NCBI RefSeq assembly: GCF_001905825.1
Contig: NZ_LIVV01000005.1
Location: 202,594 to 266,593, forward strand
DNA length: 64,000 nt
Direction: 5' to 3'
DNA from: Streptomyces sp. CB02009
Lineage (GTDB): Bacteria > Actinomycetota > Actinomycetes > Streptomycetales > Streptomycetaceae
This document shows, in pieces, positions 24,819-33,479 of the stretch. Positions within the stretch are counted from its first letter, which is position 1, and each line of letters begins with the position of its first letter. Both the position numbers and the translations under genes were made by a program. The notes beneath the pieces are model-generated. The model was not told the origin of the DNA and made no database searches. It saw only the letters and a list, made by a program, of their open reading frames with translations.

Positions 24819-25409
24819 ATGACCGCTCCGCTGCACCTCGCCGTGATCCAGGGCTCGACCCGCGACGGCCGCCTCGGCCCCGTCGTCGCGAAGTGGCTGC
24901 TCCACCACGCCGCCGACCGCCCGGACCTGACCACCGATCTGATCGACCTGGCCGAGACCCCGCTGCCGACCGTCTTCCCGCACCTCGGCCAGGCCCCCGA
25001 GCGCGCCGAGGACCGCGCCCTGCTCGCCGCCGTGTCACCGCGCCTGGCCGCCGCCGACGCCTTCGTCGTGGTGACCCCCGAGTACAACCACAGCTACCCG
25101 GCCTCCCTGAAGAACGCGATCGACTGGCACCACCGCGAATGGCAGGCGAAGCCCGTCGGCTTCGTCTCCTACGGCGGCTTCTCCGCCGGCCTGCGCGCCG
25201 TCGAGCACCTGCGGGCCGTCTTCGCCGAACTCCACGCCGTCACCATCCGCGAGACGGTCGGACTCCAGGGCGTCTGGTGCCAGTTCGACGAGAACGGCCG
25301 GGCCGTCGACCCGGCCACCGACACCGCGGCGAAGGCGATGCTCGACCAACTCGCCTGGTGGGGCGAGGCGCTGCGCGACGCCCGCGCGAACAAGCCTTAC
25401 GCGGCTTGA
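24819..25409 (+). CDS. NADPH-dependent FMN reductase family protein
   Basis: A 196-residue flavodoxin-fold oxidoreductase. GSTRDGRLGP (about 12-21) is the FMN phosphate loop, PEYNHSYPASLKNAIDW (about 87) is the family signature, and FVSYGGFSAG follows. Relatives reduce FMN, quinones, chromate or azo compounds using NAD(P)H. ATG follows GGGGGA. Three bases separate it from the DHA2 pump gene, and both are under the divergent TetR operators, suggesting a reduce-and-export response to a toxic redox compound. Confidence 0.9.
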   Translation: MTAPLHLAVIQGSTRDGRLGPVVAKWLLHHAADRPDLTTDLIDLAETPLPTVFPHLGQAPERAEDRALLAAVSPRLAAADAFVVVTPEYNHSYPASLKNAIDWHHREWQAKPVGFVSYGGFSAGLRAVEHLRAVFAELHAVTIRETVGLQGVWCQFDENGRAVDPATDTAAKAMLDQLAWWGEALRDARANKPYAA

Positions 25410-25412
25410 GCC

Positions 25413-26945
25413 ATGACGACCGCTCAGACCACCGAACCGGACACCCGCATCCCCTACCTGGGCATCACCGGACTCATGCTCGGCGTCGTCCTCGCGACCC
25501 TCGACGGCACGATCGTCGGCACCGCCCTCCCCACCATCGCGGGCGAACTCGGCGGCCTCGACCGGCTGTCCTGGGTCGTCACCGCCTACCTCCTCACCGC
25601 CGCCGTCGCCACCCCGCTCTGGGGCAAGCTCGGCGACCTCCGCGGCCGCAAGGGCGCCTACCTCTCCGCCGTCGGCGTCTTCCTCGCCGGATCGGTCCTC
25701 TCCGGCCTCGCGCAGAGCATGGGCCAGCTCATCGCCTTCCGCGCCCTCCAGGGCATCGGCGCCGGCGGCCTGATGGTCGGCGCCTTCGCCCTCATCGGCA
25801 CCCTGGTGGCCCCGAAGGACAGCGCCCGGGTCCAGGGAGTCACCGGGGCGATGCTGCCGGCCGCCTTCGCCGGCGGCCCGCTCCTCGGCGGCCTCCTCAC
25901 CGACCACCTGAACTGGCGCTGGGCCTTCTACGTCAACCTGCCCGTCGGCCTCGCCGCCCTGCTGATCGTCTCGCTCCGGCTACGCGTACGGACCCCGCGC
26001 GTCCGGGCCCGCGTCGACTGGGCGGGAGCCCTGCTGCTGACCACCGGGGTCCTCGCGCTGACCCTGCTCGCCGGCTGGGCCGGCACCGCCCACGCCTGGA
26101 CCTCGCCCCGGATCCTCACCCTGGGCGCGCTCGCGGTCGTGGCGCTCGCCTGGTTCGTCCGGGTCGAGCGGCGCGCCGAGGAGGCCGTCATCCCGCCCCG
26201 GCTCTTCCGCACCCGCAACTTCACGCTGGCGCAGATCCTGAGCCTCCTGGTCGGCGCGGGCATGATCGCCGTCCTGAACTACCTGCCGCAGTACCTGCAG
26301 TTCGCCCGCGGACAGTCGTCCACGGCGAGCGGACTGCTGCTGCTCCCGCTGATGCTCGCCATGGTCGCCGCGCAACTGGGATCGGGCCGGATCATCGCCA
26401 GGACCGGCCGCTACCGGATGTACCCGATCCTCGGCGGCGCGCTGATGACGGCGGGCGCGCTCGCCCTGCTGCTGCTCGACGTGGACACCCCCGTCGCCGT
26501 CGCCTCCGGGCTGACCGTGGTCGTCGGCGCGGGCATGGGCCTCCTCATGCAGGCCACGCTGCTCGTCACGATGTACGGCGCCGAGCCGCGCGACATGGGC
26601 GCGGCCAGCGGCACCGTCACCCTCGTGCGGACGCTCGGCGGCTCGCTCGGCGTGGCCGTCCTCGGCGCCGTGTTCACCGCGCGCCTCGACGGGGCCGACA
26701 CCCGTCTGACCCCGGCACAGGCCCTGCGGCTGCCGGAGCCGGCCCGGGAGGGACTGGCGGCGGCCGTGACGAGCGGGGTGCACGGGGTGCTGCTCGGCAC
26801 GGCACTGGTCGCCGCCCTGGCCTTCGCCGTGGCCTGGCTCGTACGGGACACCGCGCTGGATCCCGGAACCGGCTCCGCTAGCCGAGCAGCCCCCGGGTCA
26901 GCGGACCGGCCACCGGCAGATCGGCGACTGCCCCGCCCTTCGTGA
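25413..26945 (+). CDS. DHA2-type MFS multidrug efflux transporter
   Basis: A 510-residue, 14-helix proton antiporter of the EmrB/QacA type. The motif D-like LDGTIVGTALPTI lies in helix 1 (about 28), motif A GKLGDLRGRKGAYL in loop 2-3 (about 70), and motif C-like GPLLGGLLTDHLNWRWAFYVNLPVG in helix 5 (about 150-175). It is encoded with the FMN reductase under TetR control. Its last 68 bp overlap the 3' end of the convergent secreted-protein gene; the terminal 25 residues are Pro/Arg-rich and may be read-through sequence. Confidence 0.9.
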   Translation: MTTAQTTEPDTRIPYLGITGLMLGVVLATLDGTIVGTALPTIAGELGGLDRLSWVVTAYLLTAAVATPLWGKLGDLRGRKGAYLSAVGVFLAGSVLSGLAQSMGQLIAFRALQGIGAGGLMVGAFALIGTLVAPKDSARVQGVTGAMLPAAFAGGPLLGGLLTDHLNWRWAFYVNLPVGLAALLIVSLRLRVRTPRVRARVDWAGALLLTTGVLALTLLAGWAGTAHAWTSPRILTLGALAVVALAWFVRVERRAEEAVIPPRLFRTRNFTLAQILSLLVGAGMIAVLNYLPQYLQFARGQSSTASGLLLLPLMLAMVAAQLGSGRIIARTGRYRMYPILGGALMTAGALALLLLDVDTPVAVASGLTVVVGAGMGLLMQATLLVTMYGAEPRDMGAASGTVTLVRTLGGSLGVAVLGAVFTARLDGADTRLTPAQALRLPEPAREGLAAAVTSGVHGVLLGTALVAALAFAVAWLVRDTALDPGTGSASRAAPGSADRPPADRRLPRPS

Positions 26946-27276
26946 TGTGGTCGGTGACCAGGTTGGTGCCCACCGGCTTGAAGTCGGCGATCTGGGTGCC
27001 GAGGCCGTTGTCGAGCGGGTCGACGCCGGTGTTGGCCAGCGGGTCGAGCTGGAGCCGGGTCAGCGGGCCGATCCCGTGGGTGACACCGGAGAGCGCACCC
27101 GCACCGGCCGCGGTCGCGTCCGTCCTGGTCAGCGAGTCGACGGGCAGCGGCACCGGGGCCACGGCCTGCGCCGCCGCACCGGCGCCGAGCACCGCGGCGC
27201 CCGCCGCCGTGACGGTGAGCCCTGCCGCGAGCAGGGCGCTGCGACGGGTGCTCCGGGGTTCTGCGTGACGCGCCAT
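26878..27276 (-). CDS. small secreted protein
   Basis: A 132-residue exported protein with a twin-Arg-like basic N-terminus (RSTRRSALLAAG) and a signal peptide ending near AAAQAVA (about 38), followed by a short Leu/Pro/Gly/Asp-rich mature part. No domain recognised; similar Leu/Pro-rich secreted proteins are common in Streptomyces. ATG after GGAAGG. Convergent 68-bp overlap with the DHA2 pump gene. A second short secreted protein of like character is at 32935-33306. Confidence 0.65.
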   Translation of the reverse strand: MARHAEPRSTRRSALLAAGLTVTAAGAAVLGAGAAAQAVAPVPLPVDSLTRTDATAAGAGALSGVTHGIGPLTRLQLDPLANTGVDPLDNGLGTQIADFKPVGTNLVTDHITKGGAVADLPVAGPLTRGLLG

Positions 27277-27394
27277 GATGATCCTTCCGAGGGGTGACCG
27301 GGCGAGCACCGACAGTAGTTGAGGTGTGATGCTCGATACCAACGGGCTTCCTCGGGGGTCCCCTGCACGGGGGAATGCTTCACACTGGTGTCCC

Positions 27395-28024
27395 GTGAGT
27401 TCCCAACCGATCCCGACCCGTGTCGTCCTGCTCGCGGGCCCCTCAGGCTCCGGCAAGTCGTCCCTCGCCGCCGTCACCGGCCTCCCGGTCCTGCGCCTCG
27501 ACGACTTCTACAAGGAGGCCGGCGACCCGACCCTCCCTCTCGTGGAGGGCAGCGCGGACATCGACTGGGACTCCCCGGGGTCCTGGGACGCGGACACCGC
27601 CGTCGCCGCCATCGTCGAACTGTGCAGCACCGGACGGACCGACGTCCCCGTGTACGACCTCGCCACCAGCTCCCGGGTGGACCGCGAGCGGCTGGACATC
27701 GGACGCACGCCGCTGTTCGTGGCGGAGGGGATCTTCGCGGCCGAGATCGTGGCCCGCTGCCGTGAGCTCGACGTCCTCGCCGACGCGCTCTGCCTGCGCG
27801 GCCGCCCCTCGACGACCTTCCGCCGCCGGCTCGCCCGCGACCTGCGCGAGGGCCGCAAGTCGGTCCCGTTCCTGCTGCGCCGCGGCTGGCGGCTGATGCG
27901 CGCGGAGCGGGCGATCGTCGCCCGCCAGTCGGAGCTGGGCGCGCACCCCTGCGCCAAGCCGGAGGCCCTGGGCCGCCTGGCAGCCGCGGCCGCGGGCCGC
28001 CATCGCACCCCCGCCGCGAGCTAA
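27395..28024 (+). CDS. uridine kinase-like P-loop protein
   Basis: A 209-residue cytosolic P-loop kinase: Walker A LLAGPSGSGKSS (about 13), LRLDDFYKE (about 33) like the DDFY of uridine/cytidine kinases, and VAEGIFAAEI (about 110) like the uridine kinase VxEGI motif. It likely phosphorylates a nucleoside with ATP or GTP, matching the salvage theme of the window. GTG at 27395 is chosen because the domain begins just after it; an in-frame extension to 27326 is possible. Divergent from the small secreted-protein gene. Confidence 0.8.
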   Translation: MSSQPIPTRVVLLAGPSGSGKSSLAAVTGLPVLRLDDFYKEAGDPTLPLVEGSADIDWDSPGSWDADTAVAAIVELCSTGRTDVPVYDLATSSRVDRERLDIGRTPLFVAEGIFAAEIVARCRELDVLADALCLRGRPSTTFRRRLARDLREGRKSVPFLLRRGWRLMRAERAIVARQSELGAHPCAKPEALGRLAAAAAGRHRTPAAS

Positions 28025-28053
28025 AAGCCGAGAGCCGAGAGCCGGGAAAACAC

Positions 28054-28095
28054 GACGCGGGTCGTACGGGCCCCCCAGCCCGTACGACCCGCGTC
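28054..28095. terminator. bidirectional hairpin between the uridine kinase and sigQ genes
   Basis: Perfect 18-bp stem (arms 28054-28071 and 28078-28095, core GGTCGTACGGGC) with a six-base C-rich loop, between convergent genes. Confidence 0.8.
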
Positions 28096-28182
28096 GCCTT
28101 CCCCGTACCCCCGTACGGTTCCCCCGTGCTCCCCCGACGGCTCCGTTTCCCCCGTAGCCCCCGTGGGTCTTTCCCCCAGCCT

Positions 28183-28905
28183 TCAGGCCACCAGCTCGCC
28201 GAAGGACTCCTCCTCGTCACGTCCGAAGCTGAGCACCTCGTCCTCGCGCAGTCGCCGCAGCGACCGCCAGATGCTCGACTTCACCGTGCCGACACTGATG
28301 TCCAGGATCTCCGCGATCTCCGGATCGGTACGGCCCTCGTAGTAGCGCAGCACCAGCATCGTCCGCTGGAGCTCGGGCAGCCGGGCCAGCGCCTGCCACA
28401 GCACCGCGCGCAGCTCCGTGCCGCGCATCGCGTCCGTCTCGCCCACCGTCTCCGGCAGCTCCTCGGTCGGGTACTCGTTCAGCTTGCGCCGGCGCCAGGC
28501 GCTGATGTGCAGATTGGTCATGGTGCGGCGGAGGTACCCGCCGACCGCGGCCTTGTCACTGATCCGCTCCCAGGCGCGGTACGTGGAGAACAGTGCGCTC
28601 TGGAGCAGGTCCTCGGCCTCGAACCGGTCACCGGTGAGGTGGTAGGCGGTGGCGTACAGGGAGGCACGACGCTCCTGGACGTAGGCCGTGAACTCGGCCT
28701 CCGAACAGTTGCGCTCCCCCGTGACCTCCCCGTACGCCGCTCCCCCGTCAGCAATGGCCACCATGTACGGCGCCTTGCGCTGACGCCCGACGCTGCGAAC
28801 GCACCCCCGCCCGTTCGTGACAACGCCGGACTTCTCCGTGCTCCGCACGACGTCGTGGAGACGCGTGACTACTGCGCTTGAGGTGGTGCTGTGCAGTGCG
28901 TTCAT
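28183..28905 (-). CDS. sigQ: ECF RNA polymerase sigma factor SigQ (SigE family)
   Basis: A 240-residue sigma factor. Region 2 is about 85-150 (YATAYHLTGDRFEAEDLLQSALFSTYRAWERI) and region 4 about 175-225 (LARLPELQRTMLVLRYYEGRTDPEIAEILDISVGTVKSSI, the HTH). Encoded divergently from afsQ1/afsQ2 exactly as SigQ in S. coelicolor, where it counteracts the AfsQ system in antibiotic control. The N-terminal 65 residues before region 2 are poorly ordered; starts at 28905 (used, after a G-rich leader) or inside this stretch are possible. An AfsQ1 box lies upstream. Confidence 0.88.
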   Translation of the reverse strand: MNALHSTTSSAVVTRLHDVVRSTEKSGVVTNGRGCVRSVGRQRKAPYMVAIADGGAAYGEVTGERNCSEAEFTAYVQERRASLYATAYHLTGDRFEAEDLLQSALFSTYRAWERISDKAAVGGYLRRTMTNLHISAWRRRKLNEYPTEELPETVGETDAMRGTELRAVLWQALARLPELQRTMLVLRYYEGRTDPEIAEILDISVGTVKSSIWRSLRRLREDEVLSFGRDEEESFGELVA

Positions 28906-28990
28906 CCGGCGCCCCCCGTCGGTTGGAGTGTGTTTCGGTCCGTGTGCAATGAAGCTTGCCCATCGGACTTCATGGCGTTGTCCGCCGACT

Positions 28991-29006
28991 GTCACAGGCG
29001 TGTCAC
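28991..29006. promoter_or_regulatory. AfsQ1 box between sigQ and afsQ1
   Basis: GTCACAGGCGTGTCAC is a direct repeat GTCAC-n6-GTCAC, matching the published AfsQ1 recognition pattern GTnAC-n6-GTnAC exactly. It is placed 86 bases before sigQ and 70 before afsQ1. Confidence 0.8.
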
Positions 29007-29075
29007 AGGGGCCCGTCCAGAAGCGCGCCTCCCAGCGGTCGAACTCGGACGGCCGAATGCGACAGAATGCTGCCC

Positions 29076-29753
29076 GTGCCTTTTCTGTTGCTGATCGAGG
29101 ACGACGACGCCATCCGCACGGCCCTCGAACTCTCCCTGTCGCGGCAGGGCCACCGGGTGGCCACCGCCGCGACCGGTGAGGACGGCCTCCAGCTGCTGCG
29201 CGAGCAGCGGCCGGACCTGGTCGTGCTCGACGTCATGCTGCCCGGCATCGACGGCTTCGAGGTCTGCCGGCGGATCCGCCGCACGGACCAGTTGCCGATC
29301 ATCCTGCTGACCGCGCGCAGCGACGACATCGACGTGGTCGTGGGCCTGGAGTCCGGAGCCGACGACTACGTCGTCAAGCCGGTCCAGGGCCGCGTCCTCG
29401 ACGCCCGGATCCGGGCCGTACTCCGGCGCGGGGAACGGGAGTCGACGGACTCGGCGACCTACGGCTCGCTGGTGATCGACCGCTCCGCGATGACGGTCAC
29501 CAAGAACGGCGAGGACCTCCAGCTCACCCCGACCGAGCTGCGGCTGCTCCTGGAACTGAGCCGACGGCCCGGACAGGCGCTCTCCCGGCAGCAGTTGCTG
29601 CGGCTCGTCTGGGAGCACGACTACCTGGGCGACTCGCGGCTCGTCGACGCCTGCGTGCAGCGGCTGCGCGCCAAGGTGGAGGACGTGCCGTCCTCGCCGA
29701 CGCTCATCCGTACCGTGCGCGGGGTCGGCTACCGGCTGGACGTTCCTGCGTGA
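29076..29753 (+). CDS. afsQ1: response regulator AfsQ1 (OmpR family)
   Basis: A 225-residue DNA-binding regulator. The receiver domain (1-115) has acidic pocket EDD (8-10), phospho-acceptor Asp 52 in VVLDVMLPG, Thr in ILLTAR and Lys in VVKPVQ; the winged-helix output domain is about 130-222 (TPTELRLLLELSRRPGQALSRQQLL and VRGVGYRL). In S. coelicolor it controls antibiotic genes under nitrogen-rich conditions and sigQ. GTG 29076 gives the known 225-residue length. Its TGA overlaps the afsQ2 GTG by four bases. Confidence 0.95.
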   Translation: MPFLLLIEDDDAIRTALELSLSRQGHRVATAATGEDGLQLLREQRPDLVVLDVMLPGIDGFEVCRRIRRTDQLPIILLTARSDDIDVVVGLESGADDYVVKPVQGRVLDARIRAVLRRGERESTDSATYGSLVIDRSAMTVTKNGEDLQLTPTELRLLLELSRRPGQALSRQQLLRLVWEHDYLGDSRLVDACVQRLRAKVEDVPSSPTLIRTVRGVGYRLDVPA

Positions 29754-31279
29754 GCAAGGGGATCGTCACGCGGCTGCGCCTCTCCAGCCTGCGGCTGCGT
29801 CTTGTCGTCGTCTTCGCCCTGGTCGCGCTCACCGCGGCCGTCGCCGCCTCCGGCATCGCGTACTGGCTGAACCGCGAGGCGGTGCTGACGCGCACCCAGG
29901 ACGGGGCGCTCAACGACTTCCGGCAGGAGATGCAGAACCGGGCGGCGACGCTTCCGCTCCGGCCCACGCAGGACGACCTGCGGCGGACCGCCGAGCTGAT
30001 GGCGACGGGCAGCGCCAACTACCAGGTGCTGCTGCTCGGCGAGCGGGACGCGGGCAAGCCGATCGTCGGCGCCTCGGACCCGGACGACTTCACCCTGGCC
30101 GACGTGCCGCGCTCGCTGCGCGAGGCCGTGGACACGGAACGGCCGGTGACGGAGGCCAACCCGTACCCGTACCACCTGTTCTGGCAGCGTACGGAGCGGA
30201 ACGGGACGCCGTACCTGGTCGGCGGCACGCGCGTCGACGGCGGCGGGCCCGCCGGCTACATGTTCAAGTCCCTGGCCGCGGAGAAGGCGGATCTGAACTC
30301 GCTCGCCTGGTCGCTCGGGATCGCGACCGCCCTCGCGGTGGCCGGGTCCGTGCTGCTCGCGCAGGTCGCGGCGACCACCGTGCTGCGCCCGGTGCACCGG
30401 CTCGGCGAGGCGGCCAAGCAGCTCGGCGAGGGCAAGCTCGACACCCGGCTGCGGGTCACCGGCGCCGACGAACTGGCCGACCTCACGCGGACGTTCAACA
30501 GCGCGGCCGAGTCACTGCAAAAGAAGGTCGCGGACATGAGCGCCCGCGAGGAGTCCTCCCGGCGGTTCGTCGCCGACATGTCGCACGAGCTGCGGACCCC
30601 GCTGACCGCGCTCACCGCCGTCACGGAGGTCCTCGAGGACGAGCAGGACTCCCTCGACCCGATGATCGCCCCGGCCGTCGCCCTGGTGGTCAGCGAGACC
30701 CGGCGGCTGAACAACCTGGTCGAGAACCTGATGGAGGTGACCCGCTTCGACGCGGGCACCGCCCGGCTCGTCCTCGACGAGGTGGACATCGCCGACCAGA
30801 TCACCGCGTGCATCGACGCGCGCGCGTGGCTCGACGCGGTCGACCTGGACGCCGAGCGCGGCATCGTGGCGCCGCTCGACCCGCGCCGGCTCGACGTGAT
30901 CCTGGCGAACCTGATCGGGAACGCGCTGAAGCACGGCGGTTCGCCGGTCCGGGTCTCGGTGCGCACCGAGGACGACGAACTGGTCATCGCCGTACGCGAC
31001 CACGGCCCCGGCATCCCCGAAGAGGTGCTGCCGCACGTCTTCGACCGCTTCTACAAGGCGAGCGCCTCCCGGCCCCGGTCCGACGGCAGCGGGCTCGGCC
31101 TGTCGATCGCCATGGAGAACGCGCTGATCCACGGCGGTTCCATCACCGCCGACAACTCGGTCGGCGAGGACGGTGCGGTGGACGGCGCGGTGTTCGTGCT
31201 GCGGCTGCCGCTCGACGCGTCGGGGATCACCCGCGAGGTGCAGACCCGCAGCAGCCAGGGCGAGGTGGAGGAAGCGTGA
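29750..31279 (+). CDS. afsQ2: sensor histidine kinase AfsQ2
   Basis: A 509-residue membrane kinase with helices at about 17-40 and 185-208 flanking an extracytoplasmic sensor of about 145 residues, a HAMP domain (about 208-262), a dimerisation/phosphoacceptor helix with FVADMSHELRTPL (His about 279), and an ATPase domain with N-box NLIGNALKHGG, DHGPGIP, FDRFYK and GSGLGLSI. It phosphorylates AfsQ1. It overlaps afsQ1 upstream and the lipoprotein gene downstream by four bases each, so the three form a translationally coupled operon. Confidence 0.95.
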   Translation: MSKGIVTRLRLSSLRLRLVVVFALVALTAAVAASGIAYWLNREAVLTRTQDGALNDFRQEMQNRAATLPLRPTQDDLRRTAELMATGSANYQVLLLGERDAGKPIVGASDPDDFTLADVPRSLREAVDTERPVTEANPYPYHLFWQRTERNGTPYLVGGTRVDGGGPAGYMFKSLAAEKADLNSLAWSLGIATALAVAGSVLLAQVAATTVLRPVHRLGEAAKQLGEGKLDTRLRVTGADELADLTRTFNSAAESLQKKVADMSAREESSRRFVADMSHELRTPLTALTAVTEVLEDEQDSLDPMIAPAVALVVSETRRLNNLVENLMEVTRFDAGTARLVLDEVDIADQITACIDARAWLDAVDLDAERGIVAPLDPRRLDVILANLIGNALKHGGSPVRVSVRTEDDELVIAVRDHGPGIPEEVLPHVFDRFYKASASRPRSDGSGLGLSIAMENALIHGGSITADNSVGEDGAVDGAVFVLRLPLDASGITREVQTRSSQGEVEEA

Positions 31280-31884
31280 GACGCCGCATCGTGGGGCGTA
31301 CGGCCGTGACGGCCGGACTCGTCGCAGTCACCGCGCTGATCGGCGGCTGCGGGATCAGGACCACATCGGTCCCGGTGGACGCGGGCGCGGCCCCGTCCCG
31401 GGTCCCGTGCAGTGTCACCCAGGACGGGACGACCGGCACGCCGGTGCAGGGCGTGCCGGTGCGGGTGTTCCTGGTCTGCGGCTCGCAGCTGGAGGCGGTG
31501 GACCGGCGCTCGCTGCCGGAGGAGAAGGCGGGCGGCGACCCGGTGCGCACGGCGTCGGGGCTGCTCGCGCAGCTGCTGGCCGAGCCCTCGGAGAGCGAGC
31601 AGCGGGCCGGGTACACGACGGCGGTCCGCGGTCCGCTGGTGGTGGGCCGCGGCCACAAGGGCGACCCGGCGGGCACGCTGCGGCTGAGCCGCCAGCCGGA
31701 GGACCTGGCGCCGACCGCCCTGTCGCAGCTGGTCTGCACGTTCGCGGCGAGCTCGGCGGGGGCGGGCGGCCAGACGGTGCTGCTGGCCGGGCCTGGCGCG
31801 TACCCGCCGAAGCGCTACCGCTGCACGACCGAGCTCCGCGAACGCCCGGAATCCACCCCGCCCACGGCCCCGGCCCCGGGCTGA
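31276..31884 (+). CDS. lipoprotein of the afsQ operon
   Basis: A 202-residue exported lipoprotein with the lipobox LIGGC near residue 20 and a mature domain with several Cys (PCSV, FLVCGS, LVCTF, YRCTTEL) and a Pro-rich tail. No enzymatic motif is visible. The position as third gene of the operon, overlapping afsQ2 by GTGA, matches S. coelicolor, where a lipoprotein gene follows afsQ2; it may modulate AfsQ2 signal perception. Confidence 0.82.
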   Translation: MRRRIVGRTAVTAGLVAVTALIGGCGIRTTSVPVDAGAAPSRVPCSVTQDGTTGTPVQGVPVRVFLVCGSQLEAVDRRSLPEEKAGGDPVRTASGLLAQLLAEPSESEQRAGYTTAVRGPLVVGRGHKGDPAGTLRLSRQPEDLAPTALSQLVCTFAASSAGAGGQTVLLAGPGAYPPKRYRCTTELRERPESTPPTAPAPG

Positions 31885-31927
31885 CGCCCCCGGCCGGGGG
31901 CGGGGCGGCGCCGGGCGCCCGGGCGGC

Positions 31928-31947
31928 GGTTCCGCCCGGGCGGAACC
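31928..31947 (+). terminator. 20-bp palindrome after the afsQ operon
   Basis: GGTTCCGCCCGGGCGGAACC is a perfect palindrome 44 bases after the lipoprotein stop and can fold as a compact hairpin. It is the probable 3' end of the afsQ transcript. Confidence 0.45.
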
Positions 31948-31977
31948 GGAATCGCTGTTCGGGGCGTCTTGGGGGGC

Positions 31978-32559
31978 GTGCAGCGTCAAGGTTCGGGCGG
32001 CAGTGCCGCCGTGGTCGTCCGCGTGGCGGGGTTCGCCCTCCTCCTCGCGCATCTGCTGCTCGTCGCCTGGCTCAGCCTGCGCCCACGGGACGTCGCCTGG
32101 GTCACCGCGCCGAACATCGTCCCCCTCGACGGCCTCCGCGCCGACCTGGCCCTCGGTACCGCCGAGGCCGTCCGGCTGATCGGCGAGGGACTGCTGCTCC
32201 TCGCCCCGCTGGGGGTCCTGCTGCCGATGGCCGACGGACGGCTCCGTGTCTCCGGGTGGGCCTCCCTCGCCCGGACGACCGCCGCGGGCGCGCTGGTGTC
32301 CCTCGCCGTGGAACTGCTGCAGACCGCCGTGCCCGGTCAGGTCGTGGACGTGGACTCGGTCCTCCTGAACACCGCCGGGGTGGCGCTGGCGCACCTCCTC
32401 TTCGTCCCGGCCGGCCGCACCTGGCTGCGCCGCAGGTCGGACGGGGGGCGGGCGGAGTCCTCCGCGGGGAGCACGCCGGGCCGGGGTGCGGCCCTGCTCA
32501 GGAACGAGGGGTCTCAGGGTGCGACCCCGACGATTCCCAGGGTCCCGATCGCCCGGTAG
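31978..32559 (+). CDS. VanZ-family membrane protein
   Basis: A 193-residue membrane protein with four helices and the VanZ core: SLRPRDVAWVTAPNIVPLDG (helix 1 exit, N-I-V-P), GLLLLAPLGVLLPM, and VELLQTAVPGQVVDVDSVLLNTAGVALAHLL (E-x-x-Q ... R/V-x-x-D-x-D-D/S-x-x-x-N-x-x-G). VanZ confers teicoplanin tolerance in enterococci; the role of these homologues is unknown. The start is uncertain: GTG 31978, TTG 31969, or a GTG near 32010. The C-terminal 40 residues are low-complexity. Confidence 0.78.
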   Translation: MQRQGSGGSAAVVVRVAGFALLLAHLLLVAWLSLRPRDVAWVTAPNIVPLDGLRADLALGTAEAVRLIGEGLLLLAPLGVLLPMADGRLRVSGWASLARTTAAGALVSLAVELLQTAVPGQVVDVDSVLLNTAGVALAHLLFVPAGRTWLRRRSDGGRAESSAGSTPGRGAALLRNEGSQGATPTIPRVPIAR

Positions 32560-32649
32560 ACCGACGCCCCGGAGGGTCCTCCGGCGGCACCATGGAGTCA
32601 TCGGGAGCCCGAAGGAGCGGCTCCCGGACCGACTCCGAAGGAGCCCACC

Positions 32650-32850
32650 ATGGCCGCACTGACCCGCCCTCGTGACGGACGCGTGATCGGCGGAGTGTGC
32701 GCGGGCCTGGCCCGGCGCTTCGGCATCTCCGCGAACACGATGCGTCTGATCTTCCTGGTCTCGTGCCTGCTGCCCGGCCCGCAGTTCCTGATCTACCTCG
32801 GCCTGTGGATCTTCCTGCCGGACGAGCGGAAGGCCACCAGCGCCTGGTGA
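32650..32850 (+). CDS. PspC-domain small membrane protein
   Basis: A 66-residue protein made of one PspC domain: LTRPRDGRVIGGVCAGLARRFG followed by a transmembrane segment (MRLIFLVSCLLPGPQFLIYLGLWIFLP). PspC proteins sense or respond to envelope stress. Clear GAAGGAG ribosome site before the ATG. It stands alone between VanZ and a convergent secreted-protein gene. Confidence 0.9.
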   Translation: MAALTRPRDGRVIGGVCAGLARRFGISANTMRLIFLVSCLLPGPQFLIYLGLWIFLPDERKATSAW

Positions 32851-32858
32851 CACGGCCA

Positions 32859-32906
32859 CGCCGAAGGGGCGCGTGCCCGGGAGACCGGGTGCGCGCCCCT
32901 TCGGCG
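32859..32906. terminator. long hairpin between convergent PspC and secreted-protein genes
   Basis: 22-bp stem with two mismatched positions (arms 32859-32880 and 32885-32906, both containing CGCCGAAGGGG/CCCCTTCGGCG) and a GAGA loop. It probably serves both genes. Confidence 0.75.
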
Positions 32907-32934
32907 TACGGAGAGCCGGGTACGGCCCCCGGGG

Positions 32935-33306
32935 TCAGCCGATCGGCAGGCCGCCGGCGCCCAGCGGCAGGCCGCCGAGGAGGCCGCCCAGCGGGGTGGC
33001 GCCGAGGCCGCCGGCGGCGGCGTCGAGCGGGAGGTTCTGGGTGGCCTGCCCGGCGGCGGCCGGAAGGGTCTTCACGCCCTGGTCGAGACCCTGGCCGAGG
33101 GCGCCCTGGCCGGCACCGAGGGACTCGGCCGCGCCGTCGGGGAGCGTGGTGAGGTCGTCACCCAGCGGAACGGCCTTGGTCACCGTGCCCACAGCGTCGG
33201 CGTTGAGCGGCAGGGACGGCGCGGCGGAGGCCGTGCCGGCGGCGGCAGCGGCGAAAGCGGCACCGAGAGCGGCGACACCGAGCTTCTTGGCGGCAGACTG
33301 CTTCAT
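32935..33306 (-). CDS. small secreted protein, Leu/Gly/Ala-rich
   Basis: A 123-residue exported protein with a signal peptide MKQSAAKKLGVAALGAAF ending at TASAAPS (about 29) and a low-complexity mature part with LPL, GGL and GAGQGAL runs. No domain recognised. ATG after GGAAG. Same-strand with add upstream; a 9-bp hairpin lies between them. Possibly a surface-associated or aerial-development protein, but nothing in the sequence proves this. Confidence 0.7.
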   Translation of the reverse strand: MKQSAAKKLGVAALGAAFAAAAAGTASAAPSLPLNADAVGTVTKAVPLGDDLTTLPDGAAESLGAGQGALGQGLDQGVKTLPAAAGQATQNLPLDAAAGGLGATPLGGLLGGLPLGAGGLPIG

Positions 33307-33424
33307 CTGAAAATCTTCCTTGGGGAATCCGGGGGCTTCCGGGAAAGCCGGACGGGGAAATCCTGGGAATGCAGAGCGGCTCTGCAACCTAACCAGTGAT
33401 CGACCTGTCCGCAAACACCGGAAA

Positions 33425-33454
33425 GCGGCCGGGTGTCGTACTCCTCCCGGCCGC
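33425..33454 (-). terminator. hairpin after add
   Basis: 9-bp stem GCGGCCGGG/CCCGGCCGC with a 12-base loop, 26 bases after the add stop codon. Confidence 0.5.
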
Positions 33455-33479
33455 CCGGTTCCCCTCCGCGGGGTGGTGT

